Shown here: positions 8,390 through 15,969 of the stretch, piece by piece
How the letters are laid out: each line of letters opens with the position of its first letter
Numbering within the stretch: position 1 is the first letter of the stretch
NCBI RefSeq assembly: GCF_002161235.1
Contig: NZ_NFHE01000001.1
Span: 124,001 to 188,000 of the forward strand
DNA length: 64,000 bases
DNA from: Pseudoflavonifractor sp. An85
Lineage (GTDB): Bacteria > Bacillota > Clostridia > Oscillospirales > Oscillospiraceae
Reading direction: 5' to 3'
The notes under the pieces: generated by a model
What the model was told of the DNA's origin: nothing
Database searches by the model: none
Seen by the model: the letters and a program-made list of their open reading frames with translations, nothing else
Position numbers and translations under genes: made by a program

Positions 8390-8549
8390 TAAAAAGTGCC
8401 AGCGGATACCAGCCCCGAAAGGGCGCGGCAATACCACTGACACTTGATACAGCATACAACCTTGACTGCGTGTGCAATGCAGATTTTTAATCTGCGGTAC
8501 AGAAGCTAAGTCTGTATCCCACAAGGGGAAACGCACAAAAATCAATTAC
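8390..8549 (-). ncRNA. Structured leader or small RNA upstream of ssb
   Basis: A sigma-A promoter ends at 8556. The next ~155 bases read on the minus strand hold several stems: ACAG...CTGT near 8505-8520, CAGATT...AATCTG near 8480-8495, and a long imperfect stem AGTGTCAGTGG...CCGCTGGCACT (8398-8449) followed directly by TTTTTATATA. The last stem looks like an intrinsic terminator about 45 bases before the ssb start. Either this is an attenuator controlling ssb or a free small RNA of about 155 nt. No known riboswitch class is recognised. Confidence 0.5.
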
Positions 8550-8555
8550 AGGATA

Positions 8556-8584
8556 AGTGTAGCACTATATCTTGTGTTTGTCAA
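8556..8584 (-). promoter_or_regulatory. Sigma-A promoter for ssb leader
   Basis: On the minus strand TTGACA (8579-8584), a 17-base spacer and TACACT (8556-8561) form a near-consensus vegetative promoter. Confidence 0.8.
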
Positions 8585-8623
8585 GTGGTATTATACTATA
8601 TATAGATATTTAAGCGAGGCGAA

Positions 8624-9229
8624 TCACAATATATGGTTCATGTCGCGGTAGTAATCATCCAGCAGATAGAATTTGAGTGCTCGGGCTGCCGGCGTCCCGT
8701 AGCTGAATATCAGACGATAGAGATTGCCTGTCCCATCCACGCCGAAGGGACCGAGCCAGTGGGAGATGGTGTTGCCATCGAGATACCAGAGCTGAATATC
8801 CCGGTAATCATCTTCACTGACAAGCCCGGAAGAAGCCAGACGATAGGCGTCTTCCTCGTCGATCATGGGGTGGGAAAGAAAATGGCGGTAGAGCTCCTCC
8901 GACAGCCCAAGGGCCTGCTGGTAGGTCAGGGGATTGGGGTGGTCCAGCCACCAGCGGGTAATATCTTCAAAAGTACGCAGACGCGGTTTGGGATTGAGGG
9001 CCCGGAAGCGCCGGATGAAATCTTTGATTTTTTCCAGGTCGGCCGGCGGAGGGAGCGGGATCTCACGCACTTCGTCATCTAAAAAGCCGAAAGCAAGCTG
9101 CTCGCCGGTTTCATCCTCCAGCAAGAGCGAGGTGCGGGACAGCGGTGAGACCAGGAAATGCTCCATTGCAAAGGTGTCGTCCAGAAAACGCTGGATTTTG
9201 TATTGCTCAATGGTGTGGGGCTTATACAT
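8624..9229 (-). CDS. Hypothetical protein (201 aa)
   Basis: ATG 9229 (MYKPHTIEQYKIQRF) follows AAAGGAGG. The sequence has a short acidic N-terminal domain with FGFLDDEVREIPLPPP, then a helical domain rich in Trp/Tyr/His (TRWWLDHPNPLTYQQALGLSEELYRHFLSHPM, aa ~95-126). It ends FYLLDDYYRDMNHIL. It is soluble with no signal peptide. The family is not recognised. It forms its own unit between the terminator at 9321-9369 and the ssb promoter. Confidence 0.65.
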   Translation of the reverse strand: MYKPHTIEQYKIQRFLDDTFAMEHFLVSPLSRTSLLLEDETGEQLAFGFLDDEVREIPLPPPADLEKIKDFIRRFRALNPKPRLRTFEDITRWWLDHPNPLTYQQALGLSEELYRHFLSHPMIDEEDAYRLASSGLVSEDDYRDIQLWYLDGNTISHWLGPFGVDGTGNLYRLIFSYGTPAARALKFYLLDDYYRDMNHIL

Positions 9230-9320
9230 TGGGATGGACCTCCTTTTAAGTATTCCGCCTATTAAATAGGAAAAAGAAATCAATTTTCTGCAAGATCATT
9301 TGCTTTTTTATAAGACTGTC

Positions 9321-9369
9321 AAAAATAGAGGGATACGGCACTGAAGCTATGGCTTTGGTGCCGTATCCC
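9321..9369 (-). terminator. Intrinsic terminator
   Basis: GGGATACGGCAC pairs perfectly with GTGCCGTATCCC. The A-run at 9321-9325 is the T-tract on the minus strand. It terminates the 9376-10577 gene pair. Confidence 0.85.
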
Positions 9370-9375
9370 TATTTC

Positions 9376-9879
9376 TTACTCATGGGGTGTTTGCTCCCTG
9401 CTTTCCAGCTCTTCATCACAGGATGCTGCGTTCTCCAGTACCTCGTATCCAAGAAAACTATTGGTGGAGAGGGCAGCGTCCAGATAGTCGTTTCCGACGG
9501 CAGGCCGGCTCCCTTTTTGAAAATAAAAGCGGTAGCGGACGCCAATCTGGAACTTGGCAGTTTTGCTCAACAGCAAGGTGCGTTCCGCACCCTGTTCATC
9601 AATCAGCTGGATCTTGCGGTAACGACGCAACATAGGGGTGCTGACGCCGGCGCAGATTCCTTCCACCACTTCGTACCGGCCCCGGGCGGCGGTGCGCCAC
9701 AGGCTGCTGCCCAGCACCAGAGAAGCGGCAAAAATGAATCCACCCAGCACCAGAAGGATGCGGTCTGCGGCGACAGTGAAGATAACAAGGCTGACTGCGA
9801 TGCTGGCGACTCCGGCCAGAAATGTCAGCAGGATCTTGCGGCGCAGGACAAAGGGAAATTGACTCCATTGGTTTTTCAT
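9376..9879 (-). CDS. Two-helix membrane protein, unknown
   Basis: The product is 167 residues. Two adjacent membrane segments (ILLTFLAGVASIAVSLVIFTVA, aa ~16-37, and ILLVLGGFIFAASLVLGSSLW, aa ~41-61) are followed by a soluble domain with strand-rich sequence (YEVVEGICAGVSTPMLRRYRKIQLIDEQG). The start (ATG 9879) overlaps the stop of the upstream gene by four bases (ATGA), so the two are coupled. No signal peptidase site is seen; both termini probably face the cytoplasm. Not assigned to a family. Confidence 0.65.
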   Translation of the reverse strand: MKNQWSQFPFVLRRKILLTFLAGVASIAVSLVIFTVAADRILLVLGGFIFAASLVLGSSLWRTAARGRYEVVEGICAGVSTPMLRRYRKIQLIDEQGAERTLLLSKTAKFQIGVRYRFYFQKGSRPAVGNDYLDAALSTNSFLGYEVLENAASCDEELESREQTPHE

Positions 9880-10577
9880 GTGCTGATCCTTTCAAAAATG
9901 ATTTGCTGGCGCAGATACAGGTTGGCAACGGCCAGCGTTACAGCCTGGCTGCTCCGGCTGTTCTTCATCAGGCTGGCGATATTCTGGCAGGTGGTCTCGC
10001 TGTCGCCATACACCTTCTCCATCAGGACCCGCTCACTGGGGAGGGAGAAGACATCCTGCTCCACACATTTGATGATTTCAGCAGTGGAAAGCAGGGCCTG
10101 CCGGGAAAGCCGCATGACGCGGGATTCATAGTCGGTCCGGCGGTCTTTGCGAAACAGCTTCAGCGCCTGCCCGACTGAAACCCGACGGCTGAATACCAGC
10201 TTCATAAACGATACGCCGCGCACCAGGGCAGAGCCGCTGGTAGGAATGATGCCCAGGGAACTCAATAGATCATACAGCGCATCGTATTCGGTCTCCCCGC
10301 AGCCGGAAACCAGCAGGCCGCGGGTAAGCAGGCGGTTCACGCAGTCATCCCAGGGCCGGCTGACAGCACCGCCCATAGATGAGGCCAGCTTATCGCACTG
10401 AAAAGAAATATCCTCCCACTTGGAGATCCGCCAATTCAGGGCAGTCCAAACAACCAGCTCCTGCATATCCACCATGTAGGGCTGACCGCCAAGGCGGATG
10501 ACCGGGCAGGACCGGCCGCAGCCATTGGTTTCCCGCTCCAGACGGCCGATAGCAGTATATAAGGTTTTCTGTTCCAT
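9876..10577 (-). CDS. Hypothetical protein, possibly winged-helix
   Basis: The product is 233 residues from ATG 10577 behind AAAAGGAGG. The first half is strand/helix mixed with PVIRLGGQPYMVDMQELVVWTALNWRI (aa ~25-51). The middle (SSMGGAVSRPWDDCVNRLLTRGLLVSGCGETEYDALYDLLSSLG, aa ~67-110) resembles a winged-helix wing and recognition region. The C-terminus is helical. It could be a transcriptional regulator, but no family is recognised. It is coupled to the downstream two-helix membrane protein. Confidence 0.6.
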   Translation of the reverse strand: MEQKTLYTAIGRLERETNGCGRSCPVIRLGGQPYMVDMQELVVWTALNWRISKWEDISFQCDKLASSMGGAVSRPWDDCVNRLLTRGLLVSGCGETEYDALYDLLSSLGIIPTSGSALVRGVSFMKLVFSRRVSVGQALKLFRKDRRTDYESRVMRLSRQALLSTAEIIKCVEQDVFSLPSERVLMEKVYGDSETTCQNIASLMKNSRSSQAVTLAVANLYLRQQIIFERIST

Positions 10578-10636
10578 TGATCAATGCCTCCTTTTATATA
10601 TCCTTTACTGCGGGAAGGCCGTGGTTTTCAACAGAT

Positions 10637-11212
10637 TCAAAGCAGGCTTGCCAGAAAGCGGGGGTCGCTGCGCAGTTTGGCGACCGAGCGCGAGATCCAT
10701 GCACCCACATGAGAGGGCGGAACCTGGTAGAGTTCCGCAATATCCGTGACCCGCATCCCCTGGAGCTTGAGCGCCAGAGCCTCAATCCCAAGCCGGGCCA
10801 CACCGTCATAGTCCTGCTTGCTGGTCTCCAGAAGCGACAGCGTTTCCATCAGGGACACTTGGGCGTCAAAAGCGTCGGACTGCGGCTCCAGGGCCTCACC
10901 GTCGGCGGCCAGTTCCCCATGCTCCCCAATAATGAGCCGGCTGAACATCTTGCCCCTGTTGCAGATCGTCCGGCAATAGGACAGAAGCCCGTTTTTTACG
11001 ACCGTTTTGGCGTAGGTGGCAAACTGTGCCCGCCCATCGTCCTTATAGGTGGCCGCGGCTTTGCAGAGCCAGACGCACCCCTCCTGGAACAGATCGCTGT
11101 ACTCCAGGCCGCAGATAGTCGGATTCACATGGATATAGTCGCAGATCACCCAATGCACCACTGGCAGGTTTTGAGCAACGAGTTCCTGCTGCTGTTTTGT
11201 CAGGCTGGTCAT
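10637..11212 (-). CDS. Sigma-70-like RNA polymerase factor
   Basis: The product is 191 residues from ATG 11212 with GGGAGGTGAG upstream. Region 2 features are visible: LVAQNLPVVHWVICDYIHVNP, then YSDLFQEGCVWLCKAAATYKDDGRAQFATYAKTVVKNGLLSYCR (aa ~38-83), the classic core-binding and -10-reading helices. The C-terminus LALKLQGMRVTDIAELYQVPPSHVGAWISRSVAKLR (aa ~145-180) is the region 4 helix-turn-helix. This is a more complete sigma than the one at 4384-4923. It probably drives genes of this accessory block or the adjacent pilus locus; targets are unknown. Confidence 0.8.
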   Translation of the reverse strand: MTSLTKQQQELVAQNLPVVHWVICDYIHVNPTICGLEYSDLFQEGCVWLCKAAATYKDDGRAQFATYAKTVVKNGLLSYCRTICNRGKMFSRLIIGEHGELAADGEALEPQSDAFDAQVSLMETLSLLETSKQDYDGVARLGIEALALKLQGMRVTDIAELYQVPPSHVGAWISRSVAKLRSDPRFLASLL

Positions 11213-11226
11213 TTGCTCACCTCCCG

Positions 11227-11643
11227 TCAGGCTGCCGCCTGTCCGGCGGCGGGAGGAGCTGAGGCCTGCCTACAGAGGCGGACGACCTCATCGCACATCC
11301 ATTCGGAAAACTGGCCGATATGGGCCTGCCGTTCATCCAGCCCCAGCTTTGCCTGGAGCCAGATGTAGACCTCCCATTTTTCCATGTGCCGGCTCTGCTG
11401 CAGCTGCTCCAATGCCCGGTGCGCCAAAATGCGCTTGTGTCGGAGATCTCCATTTGCCAAAGTTCCCATAGGCCGGTGCGTCCTGTCATGGGCGCTCACA
11501 TAGGCATCGCAGGCGGGCCAGCGGTCGCAGAGATAGAGAAATTTCCCCTGGGACCGGCGGTTCAAGCCGTAAACCACGCTGGCAGGGCGGAGAGAGGCAT
11601 TGGCATGGCAATAAGGACATTTGATCTGTTTTTGCTTCATCAT
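11227..11643 (-). CDS. Zinc-finger-containing protein (DUF3268-like)
   Basis: The product is 138 residues. CPYCHANASLRPASVVYG (aa ~9-26) and LYLCDRWPACDAYVSAH (aa ~37-53) form two CxxC/CxxxxxC half-sites of a zinc ribbon. After it comes a segment GTLANGDLRHKRILAHRALEQL as in DUF3268 proteins of phages and plasmids. The start ATG 11643 follows GGAGGTGATG. The function is unknown; nucleic-acid binding is plausible. It is followed 14 bases later by the sigma factor gene, so the two are probably cotranscribed. Confidence 0.75.
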   Translation of the reverse strand: MMKQKQIKCPYCHANASLRPASVVYGLNRRSQGKFLYLCDRWPACDAYVSAHDRTHRPMGTLANGDLRHKRILAHRALEQLQQSRHMEKWEVYIWLQAKLGLDERQAHIGQFSEWMCDEVVRLCRQASAPPAAGQAAA

Positions 11644-11703
11644 AAAATCATCACCTCCAAAGACGCGCCAAAGGCGGCGCGATGGCGTCTTTCTGTGTAA
11701 AAA

Positions 11704-12051
11704 TCAGCTGTTCTGGCTGCAGCTGGGGTCCAGACAAAGCTGCCTGAGCGTACATGCGGAAGAGTTCGGCGCATGCCATTCGATGTACTTGGAAAAAGCG
11801 GCGTCAAAAGAGCGGTGCGACAGGACATCGCTACACTCGGTGGGCTCTACTTCCTCACCGGTCAGCTCATGTACGGTTTCCGCAGGCAGAAGCATGACCT
11901 GCCCACACTCATCCACTGTCAGCAGGAATCCGGAACAGGGCTTCTCCCGGCCATACATACAGGCATCGCAGCCACAGCTGACAAAGATGGCATTGCGCCA
12001 GTTCCCACGGACGGCCCGCAGAAAGGAATAAAATTTGCAGGATGTTTTCAT
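11704..12051 (-). CDS. Hypothetical Cys-rich protein (115 aa)
   Basis: ATG 12051 (MKTSCKFYSFLRAVRG) follows GGAGG. The product has a CGCDACMYGREKPCSGF segment (aa ~27-43) and further Cys near the C-terminus (CTLRQLCLDPSCSQ), suggesting metal binding. No membrane segment. A GC-rich hairpin (AGACGC...GCGTCT, 11661-11692) lies between its stop and the ribosome binding site of the zinc-finger gene. The family is not recognised. Confidence 0.6.
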   Translation of the reverse strand: MKTSCKFYSFLRAVRGNWRNAIFVSCGCDACMYGREKPCSGFLLTVDECGQVMLLPAETVHELTGEEVEPTECSDVLSHRSFDAAFSKYIEWHAPNSSACTLRQLCLDPSCSQNS

Positions 12052-12084
12052 CCTCTACCTCCGTTATTCGTTTTTTGAGAAAAT

Positions 12085-12130
12085 AAAAAAGCGGGGACCA
12101 GCTGTGGATGTCCACAAGCTGATCCCCGCT
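12085..12130 (-). terminator. Intrinsic terminator of the pilin transcript
   Basis: AGCGGGGA..AGCT..TGGA pairs with TCCA..AGCT..TCCCCGCT, with the A-run at 12085-12090 giving the T-tract on the minus strand. Confidence 0.85.
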
Positions 12131-12154
12131 GACGGCATTTAAGCGAACAAGCCC

Positions 12155-12385
12155 TTAGTTGGCCGCGCCGAACAGGCCCTCGATCTCCTGCGTGATCCGG
12201 GGGATGACCGTATCGTTGAAGATGAGGGTCAGGGCCGCCAGCAGCAGGGCGCCCAGCACAACGGCGATGATGATTTTGACCGCATCAGAGATGTAGAAAT
12301 CGCCGCGCTGGTTGGAGAGCGCCATACGGGCCCGAAGCGCGAGGCCGTTCGCTTTGCTGCAGATGCAGCTGGTAAACTTCTTCAT
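12155..12385 (-). CDS. flp: Flp-type pilin (DUF6133-like)
   Basis: The product is 76 residues. A basic leader ends at NQRGDFYISDAVKIIIAVVLGALLLAALTLIF (aa ~26-57): a charged RG(D/E) motif followed by one long hydrophobic helix, the design of Flp/Tad pilins and of DUF6133 proteins. The prepilin peptidase encoded at 19218-19727 would cleave near the RG motif, which is inferred. The pilin would be polymerised by TadA/B/C just upstream. A strong terminator follows and a 49-base gap separates it from a tiny upstream gene. It is short compared with secreted proteins but usual for Flp (50-80 aa). Confidence 0.8.
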   Translation of the reverse strand: MKKFTSCICSKANGLALRARMALSNQRGDFYISDAVKIIIAVVLGALLLAALTLIFNDTVIPRITQEIEGLFGAAN

Positions 12386-12436
12386 GGAAATACCTCCTGT
12401 AAATGTGATATTGGATTTGGGTATGGTTATGGCCGG

Positions 12437-12583
12437 TCAGGACCGGCGGATAGGCTTGAGCAGGCTGTTTTTGTTGGAGCGGGGCCTGTCCGGATACGCT
12501 TTCGGCTTCTGGCGCAAAAGCCACCGGAACCGGCGCCGCCGCACATCTTCGCCGTCAGGCGGAATATATTTTTTCTTCGACAT
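12437..12583 (-). CDS. Very small basic protein (48 aa)
   Basis: MSKKKYIPPDGEDVRRRRF starts at 12583 behind CAGGAGAAATCC. The product is strongly basic (RRRRFRWLLRQKPK). It sits between tadC and the pilin gene. It may be real because of the ribosome binding site and position, but no homologue is known to me. The frame is open further upstream without a better start. Confidence 0.45.
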   Translation of the reverse strand: MSKKKYIPPDGEDVRRRRFRWLLRQKPKAYPDRPRSNKNSLLKPIRRS

Positions 12584-12751
12584 GGATTTCTCCTGTTCAG
12601 ACGATAGGTTCAGGACCGGCCTGAGAGCAGGTCGGCCCTGGGGAAATGGATGGAAGGCAGCCGGCATAGCGGCTGCTATGGGAACCCACTGCGGTACAAA
12701 ACATCACCTCCATCGTAGATTCGCCCCCGGATGGGAGCGGGTATATGGAAA

Positions 12752-12772
12752 GCCCACACCAGAGGCGTGGGC
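12752..12772 (-). terminator. Hairpin after tadC
   Basis: GCCCACGCC pairs with GGTGTGGGC (one G-T pair) on the minus strand, followed by CTTTCC. It is a weak terminator and may reduce readthrough from the pilus assembly genes into the pilin gene. Confidence 0.45.
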
Positions 12773-12781
12773 GGATACCTG

Positions 12782-13660
12782 TCAGCCGAAGAAAGCGCCC
12801 AGGGAACTCATGACCTCGGTGCAGAGGACCACCAGATAGATGATCATAATGCAAATGAGCATCATCATGGAGTAACGCTGGATCTTCTTGGGGCGCTTGG
12901 CCGCTTCCTTTTTCAGATTGTTCTGCTCGATCTGCCTCATGTCAAAGCAGATCATCTTGAAGTACATCCGCTGGTCGTCGCCGCGAAGCACGCCGATCAG
13001 GCCGCGGATTACATCGGACAGCATGGGGCTGCCAATGCGGGTTTCAAAACGGATCAGGGCATTCTCATAGTTGCCGGTTTTCATGTCGGCAATGGTCTGG
13101 TCCAGCTCCGCGCCGAAGTCCTTGCCCGCTACCCGGCGGTAAGAGGTAAGGATCTTCAGCACATCCCGGTCGTTCTCCAGGTTCTGCCCAATAGTCAGGG
13201 CGAACCGGGGGATCTCGCTTTCAATGAGCTTGCGGCGCTTCTTAACGAAATCGAAGACGCTGTAATAGGTCGAGAACCACAGCGCCACCGCAAGCCCGAT
13301 CAGCACGGGAACCATCAGCGGCACCAGAAACACCATCAGGATAGAGCTGAGGCCGACGGCGCCTGCCGTGACCCAAGCCCGGGCTGTGTAGACCTCCGGC
13401 GTCAGTTCCAGACCGGCAATATCCAGCGCCCGCTGCAGCTTGTTCCGTTTGAGTTTATCCAGTTTCAGGTACGGGGCGATCAGTCCGGCGATTTTGGTGA
13501 TGTAGACATCCAGCAGTTTCTCGGACTTTACGCCCTGCTGCTTGCGGGCCAGCATCATCATGCGGGAGGTCTTCTTTGTGGGAATATCCACAAAGGCGCA
13601 GGTCAGGTTGTAGGTGGCAAAACCAAAGAAGATGATCGCCACAAGTGCCAAAAGGGTCAT
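12782..13660 (-). CDS. tadC: Tad pilus inner-membrane platform protein TadC-like
   Basis: The product is 292 residues with the T2SSF topology: an N-terminal membrane helix (LLALVAIIFFGFATYNL), a soluble stretch, a pair of helices (aa ~95-135), a second soluble domain with ENDRDVLKILTSYRRVAGKDFGAELDQTIADMKTGNYENAL (aa ~155-200), and a C-terminal helix (MMMLICIMIIYLVVLC). In Tad systems TadB and TadC form the membrane platform on which the TadA ATPase drives pilin assembly. It overlaps tadB by four bases (ATGA), so both are made together. Confidence 0.85.
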   Translation of the reverse strand: MTLLALVAIIFFGFATYNLTCAFVDIPTKKTSRMMMLARKQQGVKSEKLLDVYITKIAGLIAPYLKLDKLKRNKLQRALDIAGLELTPEVYTARAWVTAGAVGLSSILMVFLVPLMVPVLIGLAVALWFSTYYSVFDFVKKRRKLIESEIPRFALTIGQNLENDRDVLKILTSYRRVAGKDFGAELDQTIADMKTGNYENALIRFETRIGSPMLSDVIRGLIGVLRGDDQRMYFKMICFDMRQIEQNNLKKEAAKRPKKIQRYSMMMLICIMIIYLVVLCTEVMSSLGAFFG

Positions 13661-14589
13661 GCGCCGTCACCTCCGTATTCAATGGGCTTGCTCAGCTTCA
13701 TGATCTGCGTCAGGGCAAAGAGAATGATGGCTGCGCAGATCGCCAGGGCAATTTTGCCGGGTGTGGTGAAGATGAGCGTATGGAACCAGTCTTCATTGAG
13801 GAAGTAAAGCAGCGGCACATTGGCGACCACCAGGAACATCATCGTGATGGCCTCACGGCGCGGGCCCTGCATCATGGCCTCCAGTTCAGACTGCACCACT
13901 CGCACATCGCTGAACTTCTGGGCGATGGTGGGCAGTGTGTTTTTCATGGAGCGGTCAGACTGGCACTGAATGAGGATGTTGCACCACTCATGAAATACCC
14001 GGTTGGGGACCTTCATCTTCAGCGAGTTGATGGCGCTGGTCAGGTTGGCGTTGATCAGTTCCGCCTCGTACACAAATGCCTCGAAGTTGGCCTTCACCGG
14101 CTCATTGATGTAGGGCAGGTTTTCCTTGACCGCCCGTATCAGGTCCTCTGTTCGCAGGTAGGAGGTGGTGATGATGGAGATAGCGGTCTCCAGTTCCTCG
14201 TTCAGATGCTTCTTGTAGCTGGCGGCTGTGCTGCGCAGATACCAGATGGGGGCCAGCGAAAAGCCAATGCCCAGGATCGGCACCATATACACATTGTTGA
14301 TGAGCAGCGCCAGCACAGCGCCCACCGCAAACAGGATCAGCGACAGCCGCTTGACCGCCTCATAGCGGTCGGAGCGGCCGGTGCCTTTCAAAATCTGTTT
14401 CAGCTCATAGTCCTGGTTGAAGAAGCCCTTGGCGGGCGTACCCATCAGGACATTGAGTTCGTCAGACAAGGTAGCTGCCTTGCGCTGGGAGCGGAACAGG
14501 GCGTCGATAAAATCCCCCGGCCGCACACCGAACAGGGCCAGGAGGCCCGCGCTGATCAGCGCAAAGCAAATGATGTAGATCCACTGCAA
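13657..14589 (-). CDS. tadB: Tad pilus inner-membrane platform protein TadB-like
   Basis: The product is 310 residues with a T2SSF layout: an N-terminal helix (IYIICFALISAGLLALFGV), a helix pair in the middle (LSLILFAVGAVLALLI and VPILGIGFSLAPIWYL), a long soluble domain (YKKHLNEELETAISIITTSYLRTEDLIRAV ... CNILIQCQSDRSMKNTLP, aa ~135-245), and two C-terminal helices. It follows tadA by only 3 bases and overlaps tadC, typical for tadA-B-C. Residues near RTEDL and GxxG turns fit the family. Function: TadA partner in pilus extension. Confidence 0.85.
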   Translation of the reverse strand: MQWIYIICFALISAGLLALFGVRPGDFIDALFRSQRKAATLSDELNVLMGTPAKGFFNQDYELKQILKGTGRSDRYEAVKRLSLILFAVGAVLALLINNVYMVPILGIGFSLAPIWYLRSTAASYKKHLNEELETAISIITTSYLRTEDLIRAVKENLPYINEPVKANFEAFVYEAELINANLTSAINSLKMKVPNRVFHEWCNILIQCQSDRSMKNTLPTIAQKFSDVRVVQSELEAMMQGPRREAITMMFLVVANVPLLYFLNEDWFHTLIFTTPGKIALAICAAIILFALTQIMKLSKPIEYGGDGA

Positions 14590-14592
14590 CCT

Positions 14593-15969
14593 TTAATCCA
14601 CCTCCTTCGGGGCGTCCATGAACTCCGCCAGCTCCTTATTGGAGATGCCGTTGTCAAGGAGCCGTTTTTTCAAAGTATCCGAGATCAGGCCCACCTTCCG
14701 GTGATGGCCCACCACATGGATCTCTCCTTTTTCATCGGTCACATTGTCCTCCACCTCAAATTTGTAGAGCGTGTGGGAAATGAGCTGTCCGTCCCGGTAG
14801 TCCTCGCCCTCCAGAATCTCCATGATCTTACGGGAACGGTCTTCCAGCTGCTTGGTAAATACCACGATGGGATAGGCCTCCACCATGATCTCCATGAGCA
14901 CGGCGTCGTCCATGCTGTATTTGCGCTTGGCGAGGGTCATCATCCTGCGGTAAGTGCTGTTGCAGGAGTTGGAGTGGATGGTGGTGCAGACGGTATGGCC
15001 GGTGCGGGAGCTCTCGGCGGCCGACAGGCTCTCTGCGGCGGACCGCATCTCGCCGACGCCGATGACATTGGGGTGTTTGCGCAGCACCCGCTCCAAAAGG
15101 AAGTCCTGGTTGATGTTCAGCGCCGGATTTTCGCTGGGCCGGGTCAGAAGGTGGATGACGGAGTTCAAGATATTTCCGTTTTCATCCCGCTTGACCAGAT
15201 CAAACTCGCGGCTACCTTCCTCAATGGTGATAAGGCGCTGGTTGTTGGGAACATTGGAGAGCAGCCATGCCATGATGGTGGTCTTGCCGGAGCCGGTGGA
15301 GCCCGCGATACACACGCTGACGCCATACCGGATGCAGGCCATCAGGAAGTGGAGCATCTCGGCGGTGGCGCTGCCGGAATCCAGCAGCTTCTGCTCGGAG
15401 ACTGTCTGCTGGTTGACGATACGGATGGAGGCGTTGATCCCTACATCCGGGTCCACAATGGGCGTCTTGTCCACAGAGATACGGATATTTTTGTCCAGAA
15501 ATCCCACCACACTGGGCATGGTGTCGTCAATGACCATGCCGCAGGCGTTGAGCATACGGCGCACCACATCAATGGCGTGCTGCGGGGAGGAAAACTTGTC
15601 CGGGATCTTGATGCTGCGCCCGCCGGCCTCGATCACCTCGATGTCGTTGTAGGCGTTGATGTTGACTTCCTCAATGCCGGGCTTGTAGATCCATTTCTTG
15701 AGGAAGGAGTAACCGGCCATATCCTCGTAGAGTTTTTCACACAGTTCCTCGGTGGTCAGCCCTTCAATGGCGTATTTCCGCTTGACGATGTACTGTACCA
15801 TCAGCTCTTTGAGCAGTGTGGTGGCCCGCTCGGCGTTTCCCTCGCCGGCCTCGGCAATGGTGGAGGCGTGATTTTCAGCAAAATACCGCTGCACATCCTC
15901 CAGCACCTGGTCATAGGTCAGGTCCTGGTTGGCCGCCGGCGTGAAGAATATGTCGTTGAGATTATTCAT
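14593..15969 (-). CDS. tadA: Tad pilus assembly ATPase TadA/CpaF
   Basis: The product is 458 residues from ATG 15969 (MNNLNDIFFTPAAN), overlapping tadZ by 8 bases. The signature parts are all present: an N-terminal domain, an Arg-rich stretch, Walker A GSTGSGKTT (aa ~223-231), the Asp-box ITIEEGSREFDLV, Walker B VIGVGEMRSAAE and the His box TGHTVCTTIHSNS. These mark the type II/IV secretion ATPase superfamily, CpaF branch. It would power assembly of the Flp pilin. Both the start and the length (usual 400-480 aa) fit. No truncation or missing motif is seen, so the motor looks functional. Confidence 0.92.
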   Translation of the reverse strand: MNNLNDIFFTPAANQDLTYDQVLEDVQRYFAENHASTIAEAGEGNAERATTLLKELMVQYIVKRKYAIEGLTTEELCEKLYEDMAGYSFLKKWIYKPGIEEVNINAYNDIEVIEAGGRSIKIPDKFSSPQHAIDVVRRMLNACGMVIDDTMPSVVGFLDKNIRISVDKTPIVDPDVGINASIRIVNQQTVSEQKLLDSGSATAEMLHFLMACIRYGVSVCIAGSTGSGKTTIMAWLLSNVPNNQRLITIEEGSREFDLVKRDENGNILNSVIHLLTRPSENPALNINQDFLLERVLRKHPNVIGVGEMRSAAESLSAAESSRTGHTVCTTIHSNSCNSTYRRMMTLAKRKYSMDDAVLMEIMVEAYPIVVFTKQLEDRSRKIMEILEGEDYRDGQLISHTLYKFEVEDNVTDEKGEIHVVGHHRKVGLISDTLKKRLLDNGISNKELAEFMDAPKEVD

